Shown: positions 10,890-23,081 of the stretch, piece by piece
Position numbering within the stretch: position 1 is the stretch's first letter
Layout: each line of letters starts with the position of its first letter
Assembly: GCA_021234155.1 (NCBI GenBank)
Contig: JAJEKV010000013.1
Coordinates: 17,551,616 to 17,615,615 of the forward strand
Direction of reading: 5' to 3'
DNA: 64,000 nt
Source: Isoetes taiwanensis
Lineage: Eukaryota > Streptophyta > Lycopodiopsida > Isoetales > Isoetaceae
Made by a program: the position numbers and the translations under genes
Notes under the pieces: generated by a model
What the model was told of the DNA's origin: nothing
Database searches by the model: none
What the model saw: the letters and a program-made list of their open reading frames with translations, nothing else

Positions 10890-12220
10890 AAGTAACGAGT
10901 GCTAGAGCACCGAAAAAGGAAAAAACACCTCGATCTCGGCATAGGCTCGTGGCTTCTGAGGACCTTCGTGGGTTGTTTTCCCATATTGATGTTGTGGTTC
11001 TTGTATTCCCGATCCCAAGGTAGCCCTGGGCTTCCGGGGATTCTCATAGATCATTTCTCTTTTTCGATACTATAATTCTTGATTGCTCGTCCAGTTTTAT
11101 AGTCTCCTGACACTTGGCCCGTGGGTGGATCCTAACCTCATCAATGCTCGTGGAGTGGCTTGTCTTGCCGAGCTGCCCAATTTTTAGCTCTGATCTCACT
11201 AGCGCGGGTGGAGTTGCTTTTTCAGACGAGCGTCCAAGGGTCGGCGCATGGAGTTGATGTGGCAACCTTAGCGAGACATGTTTTGAGTTGCAGCTTGGAT
11301 GGTTGCCAAGGTGGGCGCATGTAATATTGTGGTGGAAATCTTAGTAAGACTTATTAGGGCGTGCTTCGACGAGTGGCAGTACGTTTGGAGTTGCGGTTTG
11401 GGCAGTGCCGCAGCGATCTTCTGGCTTTCTTCTGTCTTGACATTCTACTAGGGCCTAGCCTCACTATGAAGGATTTTTGTGTTACCCTCGGATTTGTCTA
11501 GACAATCGAGGATACTATTGTTTCTTACTCTTTTTGGGGTTCATCATTTACCCCTATTTATTATTGTACTCATTCATTCAGCTCAATGTTAAGTGGTGTT
11601 CTATTGATGAGCGTGGATCAAACTACAATAACTCATAGGAAAACACAACAATGAATCTCAAATGAGTGAAAACAAAATTAAATGCCTCGAAATTAGACAA
11701 TCACCAAGGTCACATGTATCAATAATAAGTAATCCCACATAGGCTCAAGAATTTGAAGAACACTGTTGAAGGTAAAACTGTCCCTGAGTTAGAAACTTAT
11801 CGTCGGGATAAAAAACCTCGCCCTTTCGGGTTTTCGAGGAAAACTCTAACGATAAATAACTGACTCGAAGAGCAGTTATCGACGAAAAAGTCGTTGAAGA
11901 TGCACCCATGCCCAAAATAGTCTACAGAGAGTGTCAACTCGAAGAAACCCAATGACCCCTGCAACACGCAACCCCAAACTATATATATGCCCAAATCCAT
12001 CACCTTGACTATCGCTCCAAACTGCAAAACAAGGAAAAATCAACCACACCAACCGTTAAAGTGTTAGAGTTCGAAGCAATCGGCCATTGATGAAATGCGT
12101 GACTTGAAGAAGAAAATCTCAAATGGAAAATATATGAAAAATTGAATAAGATTTCGATGGAATGTACAAAGTTGAGAAAGAAGATTGAGAAAATTAGAAC
12201 GTCAATAGGAAAAAACATCC
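10890..12220. other. No gene recognised
   Basis: Nothing here reads as a gene. At 11,815-11,838 there is CCTCGCCCTTTCGGGTTTTC then GAGG, a GC-rich foldback closely resembling 52,336-52,361, which lies in the 3' region of a LINE fragment. That similarity hints at a LINE 3' end on the minus strand here too. Confidence 0.35.
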
Positions 12221-12450
12221 AACAAGGAGAATTGGAAGCCACAATGCTACGCCGAGAAGAGAAAGACTTTGGAAGTTATGCAGACTCTAAAAGCCACAAA
12301 GCTACACCAAGAAGAGAAAATAGGCACATCCAATAGAAGAACCCCTCGGAGCCTATCCAGAAGCGGCAAGTGCTACACTGGGAGAGAGAGTAGAAGCACG
12401 ACCAATGGGAAAGAATTTGAGGGAAAACCCCCACAGAAAAAGAGAGAACC

Positions 12451-13499
12451 CCGAAGGTGCTTCTCGGAAGCAACAATACTACGTCGAGAAAGAATATGAG
12501 AGATGACGAACCAATTCCACAATCCACAGCCCAAACCCATCATGTCTACACGTCAAAACAAAGAGAGCTGAGAAACCACATGCACATCGATCCTTCCAGT
12601 GCAAGCAACACTGACTAAACATAGACAACCAATGACCCCAATAGAGAAAAGGGTGGGAGAGGAGGGTGGGAGGGTTGAATAGAATCATTGCATTCTTAGG
12701 AAAGGTCCTATACATAAAACATCAACATCCGACATAAGAGGAACAATTTCAAACTCAAATAAAGATCGAAGGTACAAGGGATCGTAAGGTATAGAGGAGA
12801 TAACCGGGACTACCATAGGACTGGGATAAAAGGATAAAGAATAAAGCAGACGCTGTGGAGCAAAGGAGCAACAGAATAGCAGGGCAACTAAGGCAAGAAG
12901 GAGAAGACAACGGGGGTAACTAATAGTAAATTGAACAAAAAGGGGCCATTAGAGGTGATGAGGCACTTGACAACAAGGAGGTATGGTAAAGACCACCAAA
13001 CAAGCAATGGACACTAACTATGAATAAATAGAGAAAAGCAGCATGAGGCCCAATAAACCAATGCTCAGTGCAAAGCAACAACATCATGAGGTCTCTTTAG
13101 TTCTATTGATGCTTTCCACCTTTTTTTTTTTGAAGCGTCATTGCTTTAGAGTCTGATCACCAATGTGCCGCTTCATTTCTTCGATCTCGATGTTCCATTA
13201 CCGTTATTCATTTTTCTGTTTTTTCGTGACGTCCTTGTCTCCTTTATGTTATAGTGGTCTTACGTTGCTCCATTAACCCCGTATAGTTCTGTAAGCCTCT
13301 TTAGTGTCTGCCCTGATATTTATTCTTATTCCGATTGTCCTGTTTCTTCCTATGGACTCCTGCACTCCTGCTTGTGCTCCATTGCTTCCGTAGTTCTTGT
13401 TACATTTTTTCTTAGTCACTTCCTCCTTATTCTTCCAAGCTGACTATCTGACACTTTCCTTTCTTGAGTTTTTTCTATCATAGTCTTTCAGTTGTCGTT
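12451..13499. other. Repeat-family DNA, no gene
   Basis: Purine-rich up to about 13,090, then pyrimidine-rich to about 13,500, echoing the strand-skew switch of the inverted repeat to the left. I could not align the two halves to each other convincingly. TGCATTCTTAGGAAAGGTCC at about 12,683 is a degenerate copy of the 9,964-9,983 sequence. Confidence 0.4.
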
Positions 13500-13940
13500 T
13501 ATTTCAATTTTCCGATTTGAGGAACAACCAATACCCAGGGCGTGCCAAAGGTGAAACAACAGCTGAATGAGATTGGTGAACCCAAGGAAGCCAAGGCGAG
13601 ATAACATAGGAGAATGTTGAAGACGAAAAACTAGCCATCGAATGCAAAACCTAGCAAGGAATAGTGGGATGGGAGATGGAGGTATGATGATACTAGATTA
13701 AAGATGCTGCGAACCAATCATGATTTAACAAATAAGAAAGCCGAGACTAAGGAGAAAAATGGAATGCGTAAAAAACAAACAAACATGAGCACTGAACACA
13801 CAATAAACTATGACTACAAGAAAGAGCACATGAACAACAAAACATAAGAATCAATATACCAACAAACTAGAGCAAAAACCATAACAACAAAATACTAAAA
13901 ATCAAGATGTGCTTTGCAAAGGACCTTTCCCTAGAATCTC
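13500..13940 (-). repeat. Diverged third copy of the skewed repeat family
   Basis: The reverse complement contains the CTAGGGAAAGGTCCTTTGCA end, GTTTGTTGGTATATTGATTC and a GCATTCC block. These match in order pieces of the left inverted-repeat arm near 8,710-8,822 and of the hairpin at 9,964-9,990. Confidence 0.5.
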
Positions 13941-14282
13941 TATCTCTCTTTTCATATGTACGTTTTAGTGGCTCTACAATATCTCTACAAGACAATTATA
14001 GGCATGAAGAAATATATATGGAGGAGCTATCATCCTGCTTTTCATATCTCGACCTTGGTGAACAGATCCTTAATTTCAAAATTTCGACTGGGGTCACCAA
14101 TTTTCTAATAGTCAAGAAGCCTTATTTTAGCTACAAAGGCCCTAAAAATACATTGTATCTATTACTTCTATATCTATAGTTTAGTAGCAATCTAAAACTA
14201 TTTAGTTTGAAGGCACTATCAACTTCATGATGTGTCTCAACCATTATAATTGTTTTTCATAATTAATGATTAAAAAGCTTCA

Positions 14283-14313
<31 letters not shown>

Positions 14314-15405
14314 CCCTTTATTATCTGTTCTGTACAACCAGACCAAATAACCACCCACATACAGCCTTTAGCCAGGAAGTAATAAGGGTCTATTAGCAGC
14401 CCAAAACACTATCAGGTACAATAATGTTTCAGCCTTGAAATGGTAAACAATAGAGTAGAAAAAACAATATACTGCTATATTAATTTCAATTTGAGCATAT
14501 TACACATGTAACACATGTTATATATCAACAATTTTTCCATTAAAAGAAGTAAAACAAATTTTAACAAGTAGGGTTCTGCCCTATAAGACTTGCCTGATAT
14601 ATCAGCATTTCTCATTATCAAGAGTCATTCACATACCAGGGAGCTTTTAAGAACACATTTGTATGCAGTCATAAATCACATGTCCACAGGAGCACAACCA
14701 ATTATAACAATCTTGTTGCAGTCTCCATCATAACTTGATATTTACACATAGCATTTTGATGAATACAAAAGCTAGGAGCAAGTAAGCCTGTTACCTGCAC
14801 CCACAGACAAAGCCAAGCATTAGTATGGTTGAGATTGAAAGGGATAGCAGGCGTCATAGGCAAACTTGAGGTCATCCCCCTTCACCTAGCTTGCATTCAA
14901 TATTGAATACAAGGTAAGGTTACATTTATGACATCCTTTGGACAGCCTGCTCAAATAGTCTTTAAAAATCTAGAGCAGCAAGAAATTATTGTCCAAGAAT
15001 GTAACAAAACTAGCATGTTCCACAATATCTGGATTACATTTCTATCAAGCCTAATCATGCAGATGATAATCAATGAACCATGCTCTACGTATAAATATCT
15101 TTAGAACATAGAGATTTTAATCATATATGCATCCAAATAATAATCCCTAATGGCTATGAACAATTTATACCATATCTCAGCAATACATTCTATTTTCATT
15201 ATTCCTAATGTACTCCAATCTAGATCAGTGCAAGTACTTCAGAATTGCTATAAATTAAAGGCCATAAACTCTATTTTAACCTTATCCCAGCATGACAATC
15301 AAATTACATCAATCCTCATGTAATCTAAAGTAGATCTGAACATAATATTCAGAATAGCAATAATCCTCCATGGATCTTGTAAAATTTAAGCAAATACTAA
15401 GCCTA
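13941..15405. other. No gene recognised; poly(A) at 14,288
   Basis: A 26-base A run lies at 14,288-14,313. The rest is AT-rich without a supported frame. It could contain introns or downstream exons of the minus-strand open stretch at 15,406-15,888, but I could not join any with confidence. Confidence 0.3.
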
Positions 15406-15888
15406 TCAAACCTTATTGTGGCGTGCAGCATTTTCCTTCTCCAATATGGCCTCCTTTCCTTTGCTTAAATTCTGCTCAGCATCCTTGATTATGATGATCT
15501 CCTTTGTGATGCCTAAATGATCTCCAGTAATATCTCTGAAGGTACTAGAATCCATCTCCATGTTTTCAGCATCAATCCCCTTAGTAATTCCAATAACACC
15601 TGCTGTGTTTGTGGATCCAAACTTGTTTATTCCTGGATCCATACTAGAAACATCTGAAGGGCCAGATTTTGGGCATTTGGAAATAGCAGATCTACGAAAT
15701 TGGTAGATCTTTTTTGTATTCCCATCATTGTTCTTCTCATCAGCCAGCCTTTTCCTAGTAGCAAGGTTAAGGTCACCTTTTTTCCTAGGCATGCTGGGAT
15801 CCGGGCAGCAGGCCCTCGTCCAGCCAAAACTAGCTAAAACCGTGTAAGAGTAAAGCATCGATATGCCCATATTTATACCATCAAACAT
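15406..15888 (-). CDS. Hypothetical protein or first exon, 160 codons open
   Basis: A 160-codon stretch is open on the minus strand with mixed, protein-like composition: basic near MPRKKGDLNLATRKRLADEK, then charged and acidic. I recognise no domain. Two starts are possible: the first ATG at 15,886-15,888, or an internal one about 32 codons in at MPRKKGD, which begins the basic stretch. Near its end the minus strand reads AATAAG followed by GTTTGA, a passable 5' splice site, so this could be an exon of a longer gene continuing toward lower coordinates. No promoter motif was found upstream. It could equally be a chance open frame. Confidence 0.35.
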   Translation of the reverse strand: MFDGINMGISMLYSYTVLASFGWTRACCPDPSMPRKKGDLNLATRKRLADEKNNDGNTKKIYQFRRSAISKCPKSGPSDVSSMDPGINKFGSTNTAGVIGITKGIDAENMEMDSSTFRDITGDHLGITKEIIIIKDAEQNLSKGKEAILEKENAARHNKV

Positions 15889-17034
15889 TAGGATCCAGTC
15901 CTTAGCACCGTCAGTTTAGTGTCTACCTTATTAGCACTGTCGTGTAGATGATTCCATCAGGGCGATCACCATCGACGGCTTCAAGCGCTCTTCAGAAAAA
16001 CAGTTATGCTTTGCCCTAATACCTGAGCGCAACAAATGCCAAATGTTTCGCAATGACATGTTTGTTCAATACCCAAAAACAAATTTTAACATACCATAAT
16101 GTTACCATATTTTCTTTTGTGTATAGATACTAATAGTGCACTGCCATATAGGTTCAACAAGTCGAAAATTTTCATGCCATCCTTAGGCAAATATATCCCA
16201 TAACCAATGCTAATAAAAAAAAAAAAAAAAAAAAAAAGAATTCTGGTCTTCCACAAGACCTTCAGCCAAGGGTAGTGGAGACAGTTTACTTGTTCATTGC
16301 ACTATCAAGATTCGAAAGATACTAGACTAGCCATTAACATCGATCACATCATTTTGGTGAAGAGAGCTATTGCACTGCACGTCTTCGACTTCGCAATATC
16401 CTAACTGCAATCGGGATGACTAGCAGTCACGACCGGCAAGAAGAGATCCTCAAGAAGTGATAGCCGTTATTCAAGGAGGTGCAAAACAAAGCACCCTCTG
16501 AAGTCTAGGTGCAGGGATTAGGCCTGAGGAAGTCCAAAAGCATTTGCGGGACAACTCTGACTACTAAAAACAGTGATATTTTATATTCATTCTGAATATA
16601 TAAATATATAAACTTTTGGCATATTTTATTTGCTCTTTTGTCTTGTCAAATGTAACAACATGTGACAAGTACAAGAACCAAGGAACTAATAACATGTATG
16701 ACAATATGAAATGTGTGCAGCAAGAACAGTTTGGCTCCAATAGAGTGCATCCATATGGCAGGTCACCTATAGGGTGAAGCCATGTGGAAATGGGTTCCCT
16801 TAGGTTGGCCAAGTTTCATAAATAACTTGGCCATGCCCCCATACTAGGTGCATACAAGTCTACCAATGCATATTTTTACGGCAACATGGTCTAGGATATA
16901 TATACTTACACCGCATATTCTAGGGGAACGTCATATACGACCTCCCTCCCCCCCCCCAAAAAAAAGCATCATGATGTCCTCAATATTATGTTAAGGTGAA
17001 ACAAACCTGCATCAACCTTATGCAACAATAACAA
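15889..17034. other. No gene recognised; poly(A) at about 16,214-16,237
   Basis: AT-rich sequence with an A24 run near 16,214 and a C10A8 run near 16,951-16,968. Short frames such as 16,564-16,812 (minus) have no recognisable content. Confidence 0.3.
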
Positions 17035-17094
17035 TATCTACTTATTTAAAAAGTTTTTGGGTCGCCGACCTCACGCCGGCGCTAACGCTTTTTC
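17035..17094 (+). repeat. Left copy of 60-bp inverted repeat
   Basis: TATCTACTTATTTAAAAAGT, then TTTTGGGTCGCCGACCTCAC and GCCGGCGCTAACGCTTTTTC. Its reverse complement lies at 27,119-27,178 with one difference (TTTTT versus TTCTT). The motif has an AT-rich outer half and a GC-rich inner half. Confidence 0.9.
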
Positions 17095-17130
17095 CCGATG
17101 GTTCTAAGTACTCCCTATTTGGGTTGGGCT

Positions 17131-17555
17131 CCCATGGAAACCCTTCCTATTTTCCATGGAAACCCTTCCAATTTTCCATGGAAAATAGGAAGGGTTTCCA
17201 TGGAAACCCTTCCGGCTTTCATTAAAATCAGGAAGGGTTTCCATGGAAACCCTTTGGAAAATAGGAAGGGTTTCCATGGAAACCCTTCCTAGTTTTAATG
17301 GAAAATTGGAAGGGTTTCCAATTTGAAAATCGGAAGGGTTTCCTCGGAAAATGGGAAGGGTTTCCTTTTTTTTTTTTTTTTTTTAATAAGGCGCACGCCG
17401 CCCAACACGCACGCCGCCGGTGCACGCGCAAGAATAAATATGCACGACACTCAAGAATTCAAATTTTAATTCAAATGGAAACCCTTCCTACTTTCCAAAG
17501 CCATGGGAAAATAGGAAGGGTTTCCACAAATGGGGGAAAATAGGAAGGGTTTCCA
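17131..17555. repeat. Palindrome-based GGAAGGGTTTCC array
   Basis: The 12-mer GGAAGGGTTTCC and its complement GGAAACCCTTCC alternate many times, usually joined by ATGG or TTTTCCATGGAAAA linkers. Perfect palindromes result, for example at 17,188-17,213 and the larger one at 17,158-17,199. A T18 tract and a short GC-rich piece (about 17,370-17,430) interrupt the array, which resumes at 17,476-17,555. The structure can fold into many alternative hairpins. Confidence 0.9.
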
Positions 17556-18724
17556 CATCCAATCAAAAAATTTCTAAGGGCACATGCTCTTCTTGCGCTT
17601 TGCTCTCCGCCATTGCATCTCCTTATGGATCTTATGCACAGTCGCAGTCGCAGTCGCAGGATTTGTGTTGCTTAACCCTTGTCTTTGTTAAATATTGTTG
17701 CGTCATACAAGCAAGAGACCAAAAGAAAAGAAGAAACAAACTCAAGTAAATGGTAAATGTAAAAAGAAGATGTTGCTAAAGACAAGATGTTGCTCATGAC
17801 GTGATATCAGAAATGGAGAATTTGCAACACTGAGTAAGAATGCTCGGCAGCAGGATTTGAATAGAAATATTTAAGCCATTAGGAAGGCATTTTGGATTGA
17901 TTTGGGTCTCCATCATTCATTCTAATCTTCTTAGCAAACTTTTCAAATCCCGGTGTTCTAAGCTGCATAAGGCAGCTAGAGAACAAACTCTGAAAATGCA
18001 GAAGGAAGGAAACTAGTTGATGTATTTCTTTCTTTTTGGTTTTGACTTTTTTTGTTCCCTTATCTATAATATACAAAGTTTTGTCTTTGTTCCAGTCTTT
18101 CTATGATCCCAATATGATAACCATTCGTATTCCTCTTCTTTTCTATTAAAGCAGTTCTTCTCATGCATATCTTTCTGATATATTCGATATATTCTGCATG
18201 GCTAAATTTTGTGGATGCAAGAACTTATGGGCCAATTAAAGTAGTCCAATTGATTTATATAGACTGCATAATGCTTTCCTACAACAGGAATAATCTGAAA
18301 AAAAGAACAAGACATATTAGCCAAGTTACCTTCATCTTTGTTAATAAATTAAGCCATCCTTAATCTTCCATGGAAGCTTGTTGATGGGAAAACTGGAAGA
18401 AGACAATGACATGCATTTCATTTGTGATCTTGCATTCCAATATTTGTTATTGGAAGAAAAGAAAAAGCCATATGTGATGGATATTATTCATTGATACATG
18501 TATCCACTTGACAGAATTTGGATCGAATATAGTCTTGTATGCAATAGAAGATGCCTTCTACAAGATTCAGCTCTCAAGATGCCTTCCTCCAGCTGCTCAA
18601 AGTTGATGCTGCCTTCTCTAAATCCTCGTATATAAAGCTTTAAATGTAAGCAATTCCCATAATGCTTACAGGAAATTGAAATGCACTGACCTTAGAAAAG
18701 AAAATGGGACAAAATCTCCAATTG
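17556..18724. other. No gene recognised
   Basis: Contains a short (GTCGCA)n run near 17,641 and otherwise AT-rich DNA. It may hold the lost 3' part of the PPR gene to its right, but nothing alignable was seen. Confidence 0.35.
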
Positions 18725-19941
18725 TTACTTCTCAAAATTAGATTGTCCAGACTGAAATCCAGTCCCCTCAAGTGCCTGATCATTGTGTCCAAGATCTCCA
18801 AGCCCTGTAATTATTGCAGTCCAGGAGATAAGATTTTGGAGTGGTAGCTTCCTGAAGACTTCTTGAGCCTCCACAACAGAGCCACATTTCATGTACATGT
18901 TGACCAAACAGCTGCCAACAGATAACTTATTTTCCAGTCCCTTTTCAAAACCTCAGCATGTAATTCCCGACCTTCGGGCAGAGCACATATACTGCCACAA
19001 GCTTTCAAGCTCCATATAAAAGTGGATGCATCTGGGGTGACACCCTCCAGTTGCATTTCGCTGAAGCATCTTAGGGCTTCATGGCCACATTCTAATTCAA
19101 CATATCCAGCAAGCAACACATCCCATGACAGAACATTTTGAACTGGAAGCTTATCAAAGACATCTATTGCATCTCCAAGTGAGCCACATCTCACATACAT
19201 ATCAATCAGAGAACTGCCCAGAAAAATATCTTTTTCATAGGATTTTTGGAGGATCTCAGTGTGCATTTCTCGACCCTTCTCTGTGGCTCCTATATTGGCA
19301 CAAGCTTTTAAGATGCAAATCCACGCGACTGCATTTGGAGACAAGCCTACTAAGTGCATCTTCTCAAGACAGTTAAGAGCTTCACGATTTAATCCATGCT
19401 CTGCTTAACCTCCGTTGCTTCAGATTTAATCCATGCTCTCCGTTATCGCATATTTCTGCAACCAAATGCTTAGCAGATTCTATTTTCTTTTCTTTCCTGC
19501 ATTTCTGCAAGGCACAACCAAAGTTCAATGAAAAATGCCGAGCCTTCCTGTTGAAAAAGGTTAGTGTCTCCAAAGAAGGCATTTGCTTCATAACCTGCTT
19601 CTCAACCTGGGTTACAGGGTAGCCCAAAAAGTATTATGCTTGGAATCTATGGAGTTCAGGTATGTCTATTAATCCAATTGGTCCAGAGAATTAACTGTTC
19701 TCAATGAAGCTTGCAATGCATGTGCGAAAGAGAAAGACATACTTAGGTTTGGGCTTCTGGATTTGCAGAAATTAGTCTGATTCGCCATAGCCTGCCGCTC
19801 AAGAGACTGCTCCAAATATGGTTCTAGTCCAGGATCATGTCTGTTCTGCCGGACAAAAGTATTTGGAAGGGGCAATGGGAAGACAAAATAATTCAAAATA
19901 AGAAAAGAAACGTTGGTTTTGGTGTGGCCAATCCAACCCAT
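18725..19941 (-). pseudogene. PPR gene, truncated pseudogene (PLS-type organellar RNA-binding family)
   Basis: PPR proteins bind organellar RNA one repeat per base and act in editing, splicing or stability in plastids or mitochondria. The minus strand shows tandem 35-residue repeats. Examples are WICILKACANIGATEKGREM, SLIDMYVRCGSLGDAIDVFD, VLSWDVLLAGYVELECGHEA, STFIWSLKACGSICALPEG and, in another frame near 18,750-18,900, LVNMYMKCGSVVEAQEVF with NLISWTAIITG. The N-terminal part (19,382-19,627) has FGCALQKCRKEKKIESAKHL, typical of the region before the repeats. Coding is spread over at least three frames with stops near 19,630, 19,380 and 18,900. Only about three to four repeats remain, and no E or DYW tail follows. 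A plus-strand Helitron 3' end begins about 250 bp upstream of the gene's 5' end, so capture by a Helitron is possible. Confidence 0.85.
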
Positions 19942-20191
19942 GAAGCTGATAGGCAGGAGCTTCTCCGGCAGGAAAATCGATCGGCAGCATTTGAAATTGA
20001 TACTTCTCCAGCAAGAAGGGTCCTGTAGTAAAAAGTGCTCACCATGTTTTATAATGCAAAATTTACATGTTCCACTCTATACCTGATTGCTCCTACAAAA
20101 TGCTTCTTGGATCGACTGTAGGCCTTCTTCAATCCTCAATCGCCATGCAAAGAAAACCGCCGGAGTAAGAGCTAAGAACGAAAAAAAGCTC

Positions 20192-20935
20192 TTGGTTGAA
20201 ACTATAGTCACCCGCTCCAACTAATGCACGACAACTAAAGCACATGAACCAACCTTTGTATGGCATTTTGAGAATAACATTTGAGGATCATATTTCCTAC
20301 TTAAAAGAAAGGTTTCTTTGCCTCCCATATTCCTTATAAAACATTGGGCTCTCTACTGGAACATGTCTTTTAATTGTTAGAATTCAATACATTGAGATAC
20401 TGTTGGTAGACAATTTCCACAATATATAGCAAGGCAAATAGCATCCAACACCAAACTTTGTCGTGCTAACTCTTGACACCCTTTAGGCATTTGGCGATAT
20501 GGCGACCAAAGACATACCACGTGACCAATTAATACATTGATGACAATGTAATTAGACAATTTCAATAACAAAAATAATGACAAAATCAAATAAAATCTAT
20601 TTTTGTCAATATCTGTTGTTGAAGTTGCGCATATGGACGTTAACGGTTGAGTAAAAGCACATGCCAGGACGTTAACGGCAACGCCTTGGATAGTTTGCCG
20701 TTATAAAGCATTGTTTTCTCTACTGATATCCATAAACAGAAAGTTATTACATTGATGGTACTGCCATTACATAATTTCAATAATAAAAAATGACTACAAA
20801 GGTAATACTGTCCATTCTTAGCAATATCAACATGCGGCGATGTCGGAAGTTTCACATATGGACGTTAAAATTAAAGACCGGGTAAAGATACATTTAAGAA
20901 CATTAGCCCGGCAACGCCGGGCACACGTTTACTAG
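20192..20935 (+). mobile_element. Helitron 3' end, left copy
   Basis: The last 30 bp have the Helitron terminus layout: a perfect GCCCGGC-AAC-GCCGGGC hairpin (20,906-20,922), nine bases, then CTAG (20,932-20,935) with T as the next base. The 744 bp ending here match 23,082-23,825 in inverted orientation, with one mismatch seen and no length change. The shared block stops at 20,192 without a Helitron 5' TC end, so only the shared 3' portion of a longer or chimeric element is defined. It encodes no Rep/helicase, so it is non-autonomous. The short identical open frames in both copies are not credible genes. Confidence 0.75.
20906..20935 (+). terminator. Helitron 3' hairpin and CTAG end
   Basis: A 7-bp perfect GC stem with a 3-nt loop lies nine bases before CTAG. 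Known Helitrons use this hairpin as the rolling-circle stop signal, and the host base after CTAG is T as expected. Confidence 0.75.
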
Positions 20936-21029
20936 TTTAAGTTAATACTTAGAATGTACCATAAAGATAATTTCTGATATTTAATTTTATCGAAAATATG
21001 AAGGCTATACTGATATACTTATACAAATT

Positions 21030-21770
21030 TATATAGCCTCATACTGTGCCTCAAAAAAAGTTGCGGGCAAGATTGTGACAGTTGGGGGTCCTTGTGGATC
21101 TGCAGAATACAGCTACAGGCTATATGAGACATGCTCAGGCCTGTTGCAGCCGACAGGCCAGCCATTCTAGCAATATCGGGGTCCATATGCCTTGTTGACT
21201 TCGCCAAGGCCTTTGACACTGTGCCTCGAGAAAAGCTATGGGCAAGATTGCAATAGCTGAGGGTCCTTGTAGATGATTTTTAGAATGCAGTTTATAGGTT
21301 ATATGAGACATGCTCAGGCTAGTTGCAGCCGATATGTCAACCATTCAACAGCGGGGTCTGCCAGGGGTGCCCTCTCTAGCTAACACTGTTTGGGTTTTAA
21401 TTGGTCGGTTGGAAAGCTGGCTTGCTGACAATGGAGGCGACGGAACTCAACTTTTGCACTAGATTCCTAGGCAACTAATATACGCTGATGATGTGGACCT
21501 CCTAGCTTACACTTTGGAGGACATGCAACACTATCTAGATGCCCTAGACATATTTTGCCAGGCTACTGACATGCGCGCCAATCTGGCCAAGACAATGGTG
21601 ATCCTCATCTCATCCTCACATCAGCGAAGGCCTCCCTCATTCACTTACCGGGGGCAAAATGTGGAGATGAGATCCACGTACAAGTATTTTGAAGTGGAGT
21701 TTCTACAATGTATTGGAACACCCCCATCTAGTTATGAGTGACAACGGGCTGTAAAACATTCTATGCAATG
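21030..21770 (+). mobile_element. LINE RT fragment (YADD lineage)
   Basis: The plus-strand translation gives LVDFAKAFDTVPREKLWARL at about 21,190-21,250, then GLPGVPS and IGRLESWLADNG. Next come LIYADDVDLLAYTLEDM with the RT catalytic YADD, and MRANLAKTMVI with a YKYFEVEF end near 21,690. The same lineage is seen at 41,532-42,967. An internal duplication of about 190 bp repeats the AGATTG...GGTCCTTGT...GAGACATGCTCAGG segment (21,045-21,170 versus 21,225-21,340). Stops and frame changes make it dead, and no endonuclease is present. Confidence 0.8.
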
Positions 21771-21832
21771 CAGAACAACAGTCATAGAGTGGAGTTCTAT
21801 GATTAGGCCCATTAATTATTTATGGTCTTGGT

Positions 21833-23030
21833 TGTGATGCTCCCCGTGCCTATACGATGCTTCCATCGTATACGTACGGGAAATTCTCCTCGCATGGCAA
21901 CCTCATCACCACAGAAAGGCCCTCCGTCTGACTCAGACCATCTGTGATGGCCAAGTATCCGGGTGAGGGACACAGAGGTGTCATTCGTCCCATGTCTTCC
22001 ATGGGAATCCTATATAGCAGAAGCGTACATACAAGTTAGCACCTAGCAACAATACAAATAAATAATATACCACCGTGAATGGTGGCCCACCATCATCCAT
22101 ATGAATACAACAGAATACCAACATAACAAAGGAAATGCGCCAAGAATAAGGCTCTACCCCGGGCTCAGAATCATGGGGGTCAACTGACAGTCAAGGCCTC
22201 CGGATAACAGCAGACAGAGGTATAACATCGTGTTGGCTAGCATAGAACAATGGCTAGGGTAGTCCACTTCATCCGCCCCTCCTGTGCACACTTTGCAGAT
22301 AGGCTGAACCACGCTATGGCATGGCCATAGCCTTCCAGAGATGTAATCTCATGGAGTTACCTGACGAGACTACTTCGAGCCCAAGATGTCCCTATAGGTA
22401 CGTATCCTGCGGCCCAGGAGGTGTCAGATCCATACTTGGCCCATATGCAATGACCGACTATAGAACTAGCCACAGTAGGGAACCTTGTAGCCATGCTAGG
22501 CAAGATCCCACCCCCACATCCCCACCGTGATCCTTGTCTGGTGCTCAGCCACATCATACCATCGACAGTCAGGAGGGCTCTTGTGCACATGCCGCATTTA
22601 ATGGGTTTTAGAGGGTTCTAGCTAGGAGCATCTCTATTCCTAGGTAGCTTTTAGGTCTCTACCCCCCTTAGCCCCAAAGATACAGGAGGAACAGAAGGAA
22701 AGAACATTCATATTGAAACCATCCATCATAATCTCAAATAGAACATAGAAGAGAGTCTAATCATTCACCTACTCATACAAGGATTAGATTAGAGCACAAA
22801 CTACCTAAAGGTTGACCTGTGTCTTGGCTGGACCCATTGTCTCGAAGAACATCCATGGTTCAAGGTTAGTTGCTATGCTCAAGCTACTCCTCCCTTCTCC
22901 AATCTTCTCCCGAATTGAAAATGGGCAGGATTGGGGGTGGAGACCTAGCTTGCCCCCTCGGAATAGCAAGTCACCTTTGGCCCAATCGATTTGGGCCATG
23001 TGACTCCCGTTATAAGCTAATTAATATTAT
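21833..23030. other. Possible LTR or other repeat; no gene
   Basis: The block starts TGTGATGCTCCCCGTGCC, which resembles the start of many Ty3/gypsy LTRs, and has no coding potential. No matching CA end, target duplication, polypurine tract or second copy was found, so the LTR reading is only a suggestion. Confidence 0.25.
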
Positions 23031-23081
23031 TAATTAGCTTAATTAGATTAATTAAATTAGTTAGTCTATAATTATTTAGTA

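Larger units (their letters stand above)
9322..12450. repeat. Dispersed 160-bp repeat pair (9,322-9,480 and 12,290-12,450)
   Basis: Both blocks read AAAGCCACAAAGCTACACC, GAGAAAATAGGCACATCCAA, TAGAAGAACCC, GGAGCCTA-CCAGAAGC and GGGAGAGAGAGTA in the same order and on the same strand, with modest divergence. They belong to the purine-rich family that fills 8.9-13.9 kb. Confidence 0.8.

Noticed and set aside
17131-17555. CRISPR-like array
   Set aside because: Repeats alternate in orientation, spacers are not unique or constant, and the DNA is eukaryotic.
20377-20855. Identical 70- and 71-codon frames shared by the two inverted copies as conserved genes
   Set aside because: Their identity follows from the DNA being nearly identical. 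The frames lie in non-coding Helitron sequence and have no protein-like features.
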